Source: Microcella alkalica (GTDB lineage: Bacteria > Actinomycetota > Actinomycetes > Actinomycetales > Microbacteriaceae). From it: a DNA stretch of 64,000 nucleotides. The notes below the pieces were generated by a model. It was not told the origin of the DNA and ran no database searches. It worked only from the letters and a program-made list of their open reading frames with translations. The DNA lies in the NCBI RefSeq assembly GCF_014137945.1, contig NZ_JACGWX010000006.1, positions 1-64,000 on the forward strand, given 5' to 3'. Shown one piece after another: positions 16,510 to 25,716 of the stretch. The translations under genes and the position numbers were made by a program. Within the stretch, counting starts at the first letter, position 1, and the number at the start of each line of letters is the position of its first letter.

Positions 16510-18810
16510 ATGACTCTCACAGAATCCTCCGCGGCGCCGACCGCCGCCCCCGAGCTGCAACTCGACCTCGTCGGCATGACGTGCGCCTCGTGCGCGAACC
16601 GCATCGAGCGGGGCCTCAACAAGGTTCCCGGCGTCGAGGCGACCGTGAACTACGCGACCGAGAAGGCGACCGTGCGCGTCGCTCCGGATGCCGACGGGCA
16701 GCTCGACGCCTCCGCACTCATCGCGGCGGTCGAGAGGGCCGGCTACCGGGCGAGCGTGACGGCGCCTCGCGTCGCCAGCGGGGCATCCGCCCCCGCATCG
16801 GGCGGGGCCGGCACCGCCGGCGAGGCCCGCCCCGACGCGCTCGCCGCCCTGCGCCAGCGGCTCATCATCTCGGCGGTGCTCACGGTGCCCGTGCTGCTCA
16901 TGTCGATGATCCCACCGCTGCAGTTCACGTACTGGCAGTGGCTCGCGCTCACGCTCGCGGCGCCCGTCGCTGTGTGGGGGGCGTGGCCGTTCCATCGGGC
17001 GGCGGCCGTCAACGCTCGGCACGGCAACGCGACGATGGACACCCTCATCTCGCTCGGCGTGACGGCGGCGTTCCTGTGGTCGCTGTACGCGCTGTTCCTC
17101 GGCGAGGCCGGCATGGCCGGCATGACGATGACGCTCCAGCTCTTCGGGACCCCCGAGACCGGCGCGCACGAGATCTACCTCGAGGTCGCGGCGGCGGTGA
17201 CGGTGTTCATCCTGCTCGGGCGGTACCTCGAGGCGCGCGCCAAGCGCGAATCGGGGGCGGCGCTCACCGCGCTGCTCGACCTCGCCGCGCGCGACGCCTC
17301 GGTGCTGCGCGACGGCGTCGAGGTGAAGGTGCCCGTCGACCAGCTGCAGGTCAACGACCGCTTCGTGGTGCGGCCTGGCGAGAAGATCGCGACCGACGGC
17401 GTCGTCATCGAGGGCGTCTCGTCGGTCGACGCGTCGCTGCTCACGGGCGAGTCGGTGCCGGTCGACGTCGAGATGGATTCGCGCGTCGTCGGCGGCACCG
17501 TCAACGTCTCGGGCCGCATCGTCGTCGAGGCCTCGCGCGTCGGCGCCGACACCGAGCTCGCGCGCCTCGGCGGGCTCGTCGAGGAGGCGCAGACCGGCAA
17601 GGCCGAGGTGCAGCGCCTCGCCGACCGCGTCTCGGGCGTCTTCGTGCCCGTCGTCATCGCGCTGTCGCTGCTGACCCTGCTCGGGTGGGTGCTGCTCACC
17701 GGATCGGTCGAGCTCGGCTTCACCGCGGCCGTCGCGACGCTCATCATCGCGTGCCCGTGCGCGCTCGGACTCGCGACCCCGACCGCGCTCATGGTCGGCA
17801 CGGGGCGCGGCTCGCAGCTGGGCATCCTCATCAAGGGGCCCCAGGTGCTCGAGCGCACCCGCCGCATCGACACGATCGTGCTCGACAAGACCGGCACCGT
17901 GACCACGGGGCGGATGTCCGTGACGGCGGTCGTGCCGACGGCTGGCTTCTCGTCGTCGTCGCTGCTGTCGCTCGCCGCGGCCGCGGAGGAGGGCAGCGAG
18001 CACCCGCTCGCTCGCGCGGTCGTCGACCACGCTCGTGAGACCGGGGTCGCCCTGGCCGCGGCCTCGGGCTTCGCGTCGCACGCGGGGCTCGGGGTCACGG
18101 CCGTCGTCGACGGACGCGCGGTGACGGTCGGTCGCGCTGCGTGGCTGGAGTCGGAGTGGGCGATCACGGTGCCGGCCGACGCGCTGTCGTCGTTCGAGGC
18201 GGAGGGCGCGACGCCCATCGCCGTCGCGATCGACGGAGCCTTCGCGGGCGTCATCGTGCTCGCCGACACGCTCAAGGCGGATGCGGAGCTCGCGATCACG
18301 CGACTGCGCGACCTCGGGCTCGACGTCGTGCTGCTGACGGGCGACAACGAGGGCGCGGCGTCGGCGATCGCGTCGTCGCTGGGCATCGACGAAGTGCACG
18401 CGGGTGTGACCCCGGCCGGGAAGCTCGAGGTCATCCGCGAGCTGCAGGCGCAGGGGCAGGTCGTCGCGATGGTCGGCGACGGGGTCAATGATGCGGCGGC
18501 GCTCGCCGCGGCCGACCTGGGCATCGCGATGGGCAGCGGGACCGACGCCGCGATCGCAGCCTCCGACCTCACGATCGTCTCGGGTGACCTGCTCGTCGTC
18601 GCCGACGGCATCCGCCTCGCCCGGCGCACGCTGCGCACGATCATCGGCAACCTGTTCTGGGCGTTCGGGTACAACGTCGCGGCGATCCCCGTCGCGATGC
18701 TCGGACTGCTCAACCCGCTGCTCGCGGGGCTCGCCATGGCGTTCTCGAGCGTGTTCGTCGTGACGAACTCGCTGCGGCTCCGCGGGTTCAGGACGCTGCC
18801 GCGGCCGTAG
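16510..18810 (+). CDS. copA: Copper-translocating P1B-type ATPase
   Basis: The 766-residue transporter has one N-terminal HMA domain (GMTCASC near residue 23), eight transmembrane helices and the [14 protein letters not shown] channel motif. The phosphorylation site is DKTGT, with TGES (actuator), SEHPLA (nucleotide-binding His) and [10 protein letters not shown] (hinge). CPC with the late YN and MxxSS pattern fits Cu(I) export. GAGGAGAAA just before the ATG is a strong ribosome-binding site. It is cotranscribed with the DUF305 lipoprotein under the second CsoR-type promoter. Confidence 0.95.
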   Translation: MTLTESSAAPTAAPELQLDLVGMTCASCANRIERGLNKVPGVEATVNYATEKATVRVAPDADGQLDASALIAAVERAGYRASVTAPRVASGASAPASGGAGTAGEARPDALAALRQRLIISAVLTVPVLLMSMIPPLQFTYWQWLALTLAAPVAVWGAWPFHRAAAVNARHGNATMDTLISLGVTAAFLWSLYALFLGEAGMAGMTMTLQLFGTPETGAHEIYLEVAAAVTVFILLGRYLEARAKRESGAALTALLDLAARDASVLRDGVEVKVPVDQLQVNDRFVVRPGEKIATDGVVIEGVSSVDASLLTGESVPVDVEMDSRVVGGTVNVSGRIVVEASRVGADTELARLGGLVEEAQTGKAEVQRLADRVSGVFVPVVIALSLLTLLGWVLLTGSVELGFTAAVATLIIACPCALGLATPTALMVGTGRGSQLGILIKGPQVLERTRRIDTIVLDKTGTVTTGRMSVTAVVPTAGFSSSSLLSLAAAAEEGSEHPLARAVVDHARETGVALAAASGFASHAGLGVTAVVDGRAVTVGRAAWLESEWAITVPADALSSFEAEGATPIAVAIDGAFAGVIVLADTLKADAELAITRLRDLGLDVVLLTGDNEGAASAIASSLGIDEVHAGVTPAGKLEVIRELQAQGQVVAMVGDGVNDAAALAAADLGIAMGSGTDAAIAASDLTIVSGDLLVVADGIRLARRTLRTIIGNLFWAFGYNVAAIPVAMLGLLNPLLAGLAMAFSSVFVVTNSLRLRGFRTLPRP

Positions 18811-18895
18811 GAGGCGCGGGCGGGGTCGACCCAGGGCGCGCGGCGGGGTCGGCCCGGGGGCTGGTCCCTTCCGCGGTCCGCTGCGGCGTGCACTG

Positions 18896-18967
18896 ACTCC
18901 GGAGATTCGGCTGGCGCTGGCGCCGGACCCGCGCGTTCTCGCGGACTCCTCACCAGATCTCCGGAGT
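18896..18967. repeat. 72-bp element with inverted ends (ACTCCGGAGAT) between copA and the GMC gene
   Basis: The left arm ACTCCGGAGAT (18896-18906) is the exact reverse complement of the right arm (18957-18967). Each arm contains the palindrome CTCCGGAG, and weaker similarity continues outward (GTG...CA before the left arm, TGTGAC after the right). The 50-base interior has its own short palindrome GCGCTGGCGC. The rest of 18811-19078 shows no gene. The layout resembles the 92- and 85-bp palindromic elements elsewhere in the window, but only one copy is present. Confidence 0.55.
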
Positions 18968-19078
18968 TGTGACACGGCTGCGAGCCGGGCGGGCAGCGCC
19001 GGCGCCACCGTCGGGGCCGGCGTGACGCGCAGGCGGGGCCCGACGAGAGAGCGCGGGTCGGCGCGGGCAGGCGGGTGG

Positions 19079-20884
19079 CTAGGGCTGCGGCTCCGCCGCG
19101 CGCACCCGCGGCATCGGCAGGGCGACCGGCGCGCTCGGGAGGCGCAGCTCGCCCACCGCGCCGACCGGCACCACCGGCGACCGCGGGGTCACGGGCGGCA
19201 CGGGCAGGTAGGCGGCTCCGAGCGGCGGGCGAGCATCCGCCTCGCCGCGATTCGGCCACAGGGCGAAGGCGCGCTCCGCCTGCGCGGTGATCGTGAGCGA
19301 CGGGTTGACGCCGAGGTTCGCCGAGATCGCCGCGCCGTCGACGACGTGCAGCCCGGAGTGCCCGAACACGCGGTGGTACGGGTCGACGACGCCGGTCGCG
19401 GGGGAGTCGCCGATGGGGCATCCGCCGAGGAAGTGCGCCGTCATCGGCACGTCGAAGACCTCGCTGATGCCCGACTGCGCAAAGCCGTTCATGTGCTGCG
19501 ACATGAGCCCGTAGGCCTCGTTCGCCTCGGGCAGGTAGGTCGGGTTCGGCTCGCCGTGCCCCTGGCTCGACCGCAGCCGGAATCTCCCGAACAGTCCCCG
19601 CCCCGCGCGCACCGTGAGCGAGTTGTCGCGGTTCTGCATGACGAGGCCGACGATCGTGCGCTCGCTCCAGCTGCCGATGCCGAACACCATAGACGCGACG
19701 CGGGCGGGGTGCCGCAGCAGCTGGCCGATCCAGAGCAGCCAGCGCGGCGTGCGCCGACCGCCCGGCACGGCGAGCGTCGCGAGCAGCGCGAGGGCGTTCG
19801 AGCCGTGCCCGTAGCGACAGGGCTCGATGTGCGTGTGCTCGTCCGGATGGATCGACGACGTGATGGCGACGCCGCGGGTCATGTCGACCCCGCGCGCGTG
19901 CCGCAGGGCGGTGGATGCTCCGCCGAGGGCCTCGGAATTCGTGCGGGTCAGCTCGCCCAGCCGCGCGGAGATCCCCGGCAGGTGCCCCTCGGCCTTCATG
20001 CGGTGCAGCAGCTGCTGCGTGCCCCACGCTCCCGCGGCGACGACGACCTGGTCGGCCGTGAGCGTCCGCTCGGTGCGGCGGCCCCTGCCGGTGGTGCGCG
20101 TGGTCACGGTGTACCCGCCGCCCGGCCGCGGCGCGACGCGCGTGACCGTCGTGAGAGGGCGCACGACCGCCCCCGCCGACTCGGCGAGGTGCAGGTAGTT
20201 CTTCACGAGCGTGTTCTTCGCGTTGTGGCGGCAGCCCGTCATGCACTCGCCGCACTCGATGCAGCCGCGACGCGCCGGCCCCGCCCCGCCGAAGTAGGGG
20301 TCCGGCGACTCGACGCCCGCGGCCTCGCCGAAGTACACGCCGACGGGGGTGAGGTGGAAGCTGTCGGCGACGCCGAGGTCGGCCGCGACCTTCTGCATGA
20401 TCTCGTCGGCGGGCGTGACGGTCGGGTTCTGCGCGACCCCGAGCATGCGTGAAGCCTGGTCGTAGTAGGCGTCGAGCTCCGCCTTCCAGTCGGTGATGTG
20501 CGCCCACTGGCGGTCGTGGAAGAACGCGTCGCTCGCCGGCCGGTAGAGCGTGTTCGCGTAGACGAGCGAGCCACCGCCGACGCCCGCCCCGGCGAGGATC
20601 ATGACGTCGTCGAGCAGATGGATGCGCTGGATGCCGAGCAGCCCGAGCGCCGGCGCCCAGAAGAACCTGCGCAGGCTCCAGCTCGTGCGGGCGAACTCGT
20701 CGTCCGCGAAGCGGCGACCGGCCTCGAGCACCGTCACGCGGTAGCCCTTCTCGACCAGGCGCAGGGCGGCGACCGAGCCGCCGAAGCCGGACCCGATGAC
20801 GATGACATCGTGGTGGTCGGGGCCGGGCGGCGCGGGGTCAGCGTGGCCGTGCGCCTCGGGCGCGGTCGGGCGGGCGTCGAGCAT
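19079..20884 (-). CDS. GMC-family oxidoreductase, ChoD-like
   Basis: The 601-residue flavoenzyme has VIVIGSGFGGSVAAL (FAD motif, about residue 27), GAGVGGGSLVYAN, and a late segment HVVDGAAISANLGVNPSLTITAQAERA typical of GMC oxidoreductases. The closest recognisable architecture is the mycobacterial ChoD-like group, named for cholesterol oxidase but not proven to act on sterols. A CIECGECMTGC stretch (CxxCxxCxxxC) near residue 216 resembles a 4Fe-4S ligand set. The ATG at 20884 is two bases after the upstream aldehyde dehydrogenase gene, so the pair probably oxidises an alcohol or sterol stepwise. Confidence 0.82.
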   Translation of the reverse strand: MLDARPTAPEAHGHADPAPPGPDHHDVIVIGSGFGGSVAALRLVEKGYRVTVLEAGRRFADDEFARTSWSLRRFFWAPALGLLGIQRIHLLDDVMILAGAGVGGGSLVYANTLYRPASDAFFHDRQWAHITDWKAELDAYYDQASRMLGVAQNPTVTPADEIMQKVAADLGVADSFHLTPVGVYFGEAAGVESPDPYFGGAGPARRGCIECGECMTGCRHNAKNTLVKNYLHLAESAGAVVRPLTTVTRVAPRPGGGYTVTTRTTGRGRRTERTLTADQVVVAAGAWGTQQLLHRMKAEGHLPGISARLGELTRTNSEALGGASTALRHARGVDMTRGVAITSSIHPDEHTHIEPCRYGHGSNALALLATLAVPGGRRTPRWLLWIGQLLRHPARVASMVFGIGSWSERTIVGLVMQNRDNSLTVRAGRGLFGRFRLRSSQGHGEPNPTYLPEANEAYGLMSQHMNGFAQSGISEVFDVPMTAHFLGGCPIGDSPATGVVDPYHRVFGHSGLHVVDGAAISANLGVNPSLTITAQAERAFALWPNRGEADARPPLGAAYLPVPPVTPRSPVVPVGAVGELRLPSAPVALPMPRVRAAEPQP

Positions 20885-20886
20885 CC

Positions 20887-22683
20887 TCAGCCCCTCACGT
20901 AGCTGGCGATCGTGGCGACCGCCGCGGGAAGCGCGCTCGCCGAGCCGTCGCCGGCGAAGCGCGTGAGGCGCTCGGCGGTGACGTGCGAGGTGCGGTTGTC
21001 GACCGACCAGAGCGGTGTGGGGGTCGGATGCCACGGCCCGTGGCCGACCGTGCGCTCGACGTGCGCGGGGTCGAGCAGCAGGGCGTTGTGCACCACGCCG
21101 ATGCCGCTGCCGACCTCGTGAACCTCGTGCCCCGGGAACGCGCCCCACGTGGCTCCCGGCATGCCGAAGAGCGGGCCGACCCAGCAGTTGACGCCGACCG
21201 TGCCGTACTCGAGGGTCGCGATGGCCGCGTCGAGGGCTCCGCGGAGGGCGCGGCGCGTGCGCGGGTGGATCACGATGCCCGCACCGAGCGTGCCCGCGAG
21301 GCGGGCATTGCAGAACGCGACCGCGGCGTCGAGGAAGGCGGCCGGGTCGAGGGCGCCGTCGCGCGCGGGCGACGACGGCACGCGCACGACCCCGAGCACG
21401 GGCCCGAAAACCTCGGTCGTGAAGAGGGGCTCGGACTCGTCGACCGGGTCGAGGTGGTCGACGAGGGCGCGGGCGGCGAGGGGGTCGCCGCCGAGGGAGA
21501 CCGCGTCGGGGTGCCCGGCGACCGCGGCGTCGCGCCGCTCGGCCGCACCGGGGTAGTAGGCGGTACGCGGGGGAGCGGCGGCGAGGTGCCCGCGGAGCTT
21601 CGCGACGAGCGCGTCGGCGTGCTCCCACTCCGCCGGGATCACGACGAGCTGCGTCGCGATGCAGTTGAAGCCGGAGTTGTGCAGGCGCTCTGTCGCGATG
21701 CCGCGCGCGACGGTGTCGAGGTCGTTGTCGGTCCAGCGGTCGCGGTCGCGCGCGCCGTCGGCCCCGCCCGGCACGACGATGACGGGCCCGACCCCGCCGA
21801 GCTCGCTCGAGATCGGCTTGTCGAGCACGGGTCGCTGCTCTCGTCGACGCTCCTCGCGGTCGGGGTCCGCGCCGAACACGATCGTGTCGTGGCTCGAGCG
21901 GCTGCCGGTGATGTGGATTCGGTCGACGTCAGGGTGGTGGATGAGCGCCTGCCCGACCTCGTTGTCGCCCTCGACGATGCGCACGAGGTCGCGCTCGATC
22001 GCGGGCGCGAACGCCGCACGCAGGGCGCCGCCGACGCGCGCGTTGACGGGGTTGAGCTTCACGACCGCGGCGCTCGCCTCCTGATAAAGCGCGGTCAGCA
22101 CGTCGAGGGCCGGGATGCCCGTGATGTTCCCGGCGCCGAGCACCGCCGTGACGAGGGGCGCGCGATCGCGATCGCGGAGAGCGCCCGCGATGCCCGCACG
22201 GGCATCCTCGATGCTCACGCCGTGGCGGAGCCAGACGTCGGCCGAGTACCCGGTGAGCACGACGTCCTTCGGCAGGTAGGGGAATGCACGGACGGCGATG
22301 CGACCCTGCGGCGCGCGGCCTACGCGGCGGTCGGTGAGCGGAGTGCCGCCCCGCTCGAGCGTGCGGAGCGTCTTCTCGAGCGCACTCGTCGCGGTGATGA
22401 CGGCGTAGGGGCCGCTCGACCACTCCTCGCCCGCGGCGGGGGATTCCGGGTCGATGCGTTTGACGGCGCACGCGGCGGCGACCCATTCGGCTGCGGCGGC
22501 GAGGGTCGCGCGGCGCAGCTCGGGAAGAAGGGCGCGCTTCTCGGCGAGGTCGCCCGCGACCCAGGCGGCGGCGCCGCGGCGGAGGGCGGCGAGGTCGGAG
22601 TCGAGGGCGGTGGGGAGGGGGCGGGGCGGTGCGAGGTGCGCAAGAGTCCGAGCGACGGCGGCGGGCGCATCGGAGTTAGTCAT
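20887..22683 (-). CDS. Aldehyde dehydrogenase superfamily protein (divergent, long)
   Basis: At 598 residues it is about 100 longer than typical ALDHs. The fold is recognisable from KLNPVNARVGG (cofactor-binding Lys region), HITGSRSSHDTIVFG, a catalytic-Glu-like ELGGVGPVIV and a Cys in HNSGFNCIATQ. EVFGPVLGVVR is the conserved late motif. ATG 22683 has GGAGGAAGGGG upstream. It is the first gene of a two-gene operon with the GMC oxidoreductase and would oxidise the product aldehyde; the substrate is unknown. Confidence 0.82.
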   Translation of the reverse strand: MTNSDAPAAVARTLAHLAPPRPLPTALDSDLAALRRGAAAWVAGDLAEKRALLPELRRATLAAAAEWVAAACAVKRIDPESPAAGEEWSSGPYAVITATSALEKTLRTLERGGTPLTDRRVGRAPQGRIAVRAFPYLPKDVVLTGYSADVWLRHGVSIEDARAGIAGALRDRDRAPLVTAVLGAGNITGIPALDVLTALYQEASAAVVKLNPVNARVGGALRAAFAPAIERDLVRIVEGDNEVGQALIHHPDVDRIHITGSRSSHDTIVFGADPDREERRREQRPVLDKPISSELGGVGPVIVVPGGADGARDRDRWTDNDLDTVARGIATERLHNSGFNCIATQLVVIPAEWEHADALVAKLRGHLAAAPPRTAYYPGAAERRDAAVAGHPDAVSLGGDPLAARALVDHLDPVDESEPLFTTEVFGPVLGVVRVPSSPARDGALDPAAFLDAAVAFCNARLAGTLGAGIVIHPRTRRALRGALDAAIATLEYGTVGVNCWVGPLFGMPGATWGAFPGHEVHEVGSGIGVVHNALLLDPAHVERTVGHGPWHPTPTPLWSVDNRTSHVTAERLTRFAGDGSASALPAAVATIASYVRG

Positions 22684-22898
22684 GGCGACCCCTTCCTCCG
22701 CGGCATCGTCGCGCACGGATAGCTCGAGACTACGACGACTTGGGCTCGCCTCCTCACGATGGAAGAGGAGTGACGTAATCGGATCTCCATACTCCGCTGC
22801 CTCATGAACGCGCACGACGCGGAGGTGGTTCCCGCCCCTCGCCGGGAGTACACATCAAGGCTGGGCGCGCCCGGAGGCCCGCGTGGAATGATGCGCGC

Positions 22899-23963
22899 AT
22901 GCCCCGGATCCTCGCCGTCGCGCCCGTGCTCCCCGACAACGTGCACGAGCAGCACGAGATCACGGCCGAGCTCGCGGGCCGGCTTTCCGGCGACCGGGCG
23001 GCCCGCTCCGTGCTCGAGCGCGTGCATGCCGCGAGCGGCATCAAGACGAGGCATCTCGCGCTGCCGCTCGAGCGGTACCGCGACCTCGACTCGTTCAGCG
23101 AGACCAACGCCCTCTTCGCCGAGCTTGCGCTACCCCTCATCGAGCGCGCCGTGAGGACCGCGCTCGCCGAGGCCGACCTGAAGGTCGAAGACGTCGACCA
23201 TCTCTTCTTCACGACCGTCACCGGTGTGCAGGCTCCCTCGCTCGATGCGATGCTCGCGAGCTCGCTCGGCTTCCGCTCCGACCTGCGGCGCGTGCCGAGC
23301 TTCGGTCTGGGATGCGTGGCCGGCGCGGCCGGGATCGCGCGCGTCGCCGACTACCTGGCCGGGCATCCGACCGGCGTCGCCCTGCTCGTGAGCGTCGAGC
23401 TGTGCTCGCTGACGCTCCAGTGGTCGGACCAGTCGATGGCGAACATCGTCGGCACCGGCATCTTCGGCGACGGAGCGGCGGCGGTCGTAATGACGGGCGA
23501 CGCGCACCCCGCGGCGGTCGCGGCGGGGTCGTCGAGGCCGCGCGTCATCGCCAGCCGCAGCGCGCTGTACCCCGACAGCTCCGAGATGATCGGCTGGCAG
23601 ATCGGCTCGACCGGGTTCACACTCATGCTCGCCGCGGGCGTCCCGGCCCTCATCGACGGGCACTTCGCCGCCGGGGTCGACGCGCTGCTCGCGGAGGCCG
23701 GGATCGAGCGCTCCGACGTCGACCGGTGGATCGCCCACCCGGGCGGGCCGCGCATCCTCGAATCGTTCACGGCGGCGCTGAACCTGCCGCCCGCCGCGCT
23801 CGACACCTCGTGGGAGGTCATGGCGCGCACGGGCAATCTGTCGTCCGCCGCCGTGCTGCACGTGCTCGCCGCGGTCGGCGATCAGCCCGCGGGCACGCGC
23901 GCCGTGCTCTTCGCCCTCGGCCCCGGCGTCACCGCCGAGCTCGTCCTCCTGGAGTGGTCATGA
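22899..23963 (+). CDS. Type III polyketide synthase
   Basis: The 354-residue thiolase-fold enzyme has the catalytic triad of chalcone/stilbene synthases: Cys in SFGLGCVAGAAG, His in IAHPGGPRIL and Asn in ARTGNLSSA. It condenses malonyl-CoA extenders onto an acyl starter; with the following genes an alkyl-resorcinol or pyrone is likely. The ATG at 22899 begins a three-gene operon (ATGA overlaps at both joints). The order synthase, methyltransferase, flavin hydroxylase is that of srsABC of Streptomyces griseus, which makes phenolic lipids. Confidence 0.93.
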   Translation: MPRILAVAPVLPDNVHEQHEITAELAGRLSGDRAARSVLERVHAASGIKTRHLALPLERYRDLDSFSETNALFAELALPLIERAVRTALAEADLKVEDVDHLFFTTVTGVQAPSLDAMLASSLGFRSDLRRVPSFGLGCVAGAAGIARVADYLAGHPTGVALLVSVELCSLTLQWSDQSMANIVGTGIFGDGAAAVVMTGDAHPAAVAAGSSRPRVIASRSALYPDSSEMIGWQIGSTGFTLMLAAGVPALIDGHFAAGVDALLAEAGIERSDVDRWIAHPGGPRILESFTAALNLPPAALDTSWEVMARTGNLSSAAVLHVLAAVGDQPAGTRAVLFALGPGVTAELVLLEWS

Positions 23964-24514
23964 GCGTCATCCTGTACTCGCTGCTCGTACTCGCGACAGG
24001 CGTCGAGCGCCTCGTCGAGCTCGTCATCTCGAAGCGGCACGCGACCGCCGCCTTCGCGCGCGGGGGAGTCGAGCACGGTCGCCGGCACTTCCCGTGGATG
24101 GTGCTCCTGCACACGGGACTGCTCGTCGCGTGCGTCGCGGAGGTCGTGCTGCTCGACCGTCCCTTCATCGCGACGCTCGGGTGGCCGATGCTCGTCATCG
24201 CGCTGCTCTGCCAGGTCGGCCGCTACTGGGTCATCGCCTCGCTCGGCGAGCAGTGGAACACGCGCGTCATCGTCGTCCCTGGCGCGACGCGCGTGACTCG
24301 CGGCCCGTACTGCTTCGCCTGGCTGCGGCACCCGAACTACTGGATCGTCGCGATCGAGGGCATCGCGCTCCCGCTCGTGCACAGCGCGTGGCTGACCGCG
24401 CTCGTGTTCACCGTTCTCAACGCTGTGCTGCTGCTCGGCTTCCGCATCCCCGTCGAGAACCGCGCGCTCGGCGCGCTGCGCACGGACGGCGCCCGCCCGG
24501 CGGATGCGCGATGA
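23960..24514 (+). CDS. Isoprenylcysteine carboxyl methyltransferase-family membrane methyltransferase (SrsB-like)
   Basis: The 184-residue protein has about four or five transmembrane helices and the ICMT-like motif GPYCFAWLRHPNYWIV, in which the RHPNY part binds S-adenosylmethionine. In type III PKS operons such proteins O-methylate alkylresorcinols rather than prenylated proteins. Its ATG overlaps the synthase stop and its stop overlaps the next ATG, so the three proteins are made together at the membrane. Confidence 0.88.
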   Translation: MSVILYSLLVLATGVERLVELVISKRHATAAFARGGVEHGRRHFPWMVLLHTGLLVACVAEVVLLDRPFIATLGWPMLVIALLCQVGRYWVIASLGEQWNTRVIVVPGATRVTRGPYCFAWLRHPNYWIVAIEGIALPLVHSAWLTALVFTVLNAVLLLGFRIPVENRALGALRTDGARPADAR

Positions 24515-25539
24515 CGACCGCCGACGTCGATGTCGTGATCGCCGGCGGCGGCCCGGTCGGGCTGGTCCTCGCGCTCGAGCTCGAGCGCCGCGGTCTGCAC
24601 CCTGTGGTGCTCGAGCCGCGCACGGGCGAGATCGACAAGGCGTGCGGCGAGGGCATCATGCCGGGTGGGCTCGCCGCGCTGCACCGGCTCGACATCGACC
24701 CGCCGGGTCATGCGATCAGAGGCATACGCTACGAGGATGCCCGCGGCGCGGTCACGCACCGCTACCGCTCTCGAGAGGGACGCGGCGTGCGCCGCACCGC
24801 GCTGAGCGCCAGCCTGCGCGCTGCGCTGTCGGCGCGCGGGATCGACCTGAGGCCCGAGAGGGTCGAGCGCTTCGTGCACGACGAGCTCGGCGTCTCGGTC
24901 AACGGTCTGCGGGCGAGGTGGCTCGTGGGCGCCGACGGCCTGCACTCGCGCGTGCGAAGCGAGGCCGGGCTCGGAGATGCCGATCGCGGCATGAAGCGCT
25001 TCGGCCTGCGTCGTCACTACGCGATCGCGCCGTGGAGCGACGTCGTCGAGGTGACGTTCGGCCCCGGCTGGGAGCTGTACGTCACGCCCGTCGACGCGTC
25101 GACGGTTGGCGTCGCTGTGCTGGGGCCGAAGGGCGTCGACCTCGAGGCGGCGATCGCCGCGCACCCCGGGCTGCGCGAGCGGCTCGCCGGGGTCGACGTC
25201 GCCTCCGAGCTGCGCGGAGCGGGCGCCCTCCGCCAGCGAACCCTCACCCGCTCGACAGGACGCATCGCGCTCGTCGGCGACGCCTCCGGCTACGTCGATG
25301 CGATCACCGGCGAGGGCATGCGCGTCGGCTTCGCGCAGGCCGAGGTGCTCGCCGACTGCCTCGCGCGCGACGACCTGCCCGCCTACGAGCGGGCGTGGTC
25401 GCGGTCGACGCGCGACTTCCGGCTGCTCACCGAGGGGCTCGTGCGCCTCGCGAGCTCACCCGCCCGCCCGGCGATCATGCCGGCCGCGCGCGCGATGCCG
25501 TGGCTCTTCGGCGCGATCGTCGAGCGCCTCGCGCGGTAG
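24511..25539 (+). CDS. FAD-dependent aromatic monooxygenase (SrsC-like)
   Basis: The 342-residue flavoprotein has VVIAGGGPVGLVLALELERRG (FAD Rossmann motif), WLVGADGLHSRVR (the DG motif) and RIALVGDASGYVDAITGEGM (GD motif), the three marks of group A flavin monooxygenases. In srs-type operons the partner hydroxylates the methylated resorcinol to a quinone-forming phenolic lipid. It is shorter than plant-type hydroxylases and closer to geranylgeranyl-reductase-like flavoproteins in length. Confidence 0.85.
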   Translation: MTTADVDVVIAGGGPVGLVLALELERRGLHPVVLEPRTGEIDKACGEGIMPGGLAALHRLDIDPPGHAIRGIRYEDARGAVTHRYRSREGRGVRRTALSASLRAALSARGIDLRPERVERFVHDELGVSVNGLRARWLVGADGLHSRVRSEAGLGDADRGMKRFGLRRHYAIAPWSDVVEVTFGPGWELYVTPVDASTVGVAVLGPKGVDLEAAIAAHPGLRERLAGVDVASELRGAGALRQRTLTRSTGRIALVGDASGYVDAITGEGMRVGFAQAEVLADCLARDDLPAYERAWSRSTRDFRLLTEGLVRLASSPARPAIMPAARAMPWLFGAIVERLAR

Positions 25540-25587
25540 CAGGTTCCGCCCCCTCGCCGCCCCTCAACCTCGCAGCCGCGCCCCGCC

Positions 25588-25679
25588 GCTCGACCGAATG
25601 AAGGGAGCCGTCGGTCACCGCACGGCGTGTCGCCGCGACACGCCGTCCCTCCGCCGCGCGCTCCCTTCACTTGGTCGAG
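25588..25679. repeat. 92-bp palindromic element, family P1 copy 1
   Basis: Outer arms of 20 bases (25588-25607 and 25660-25679) are imperfect inverted repeats carrying CGAATGAAGGGAG and CTCCCTTCACTTGG. Inside is a perfect 12-1-12 hairpin ACGGCGTGTCGC-C-GCGACACGCCGT (25622-25646). A second element of exactly the same length lies at 57366-57457. This copy sits between convergent genes, where it could also end transcription from both sides. The rest of the 25540-25716 gap holds no gene. Confidence 0.8.
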
Positions 25680-25716
25680 GGGAGGCTGCGGAGCGGCCCG
25701 GTGCGGGCAGCGCCGC

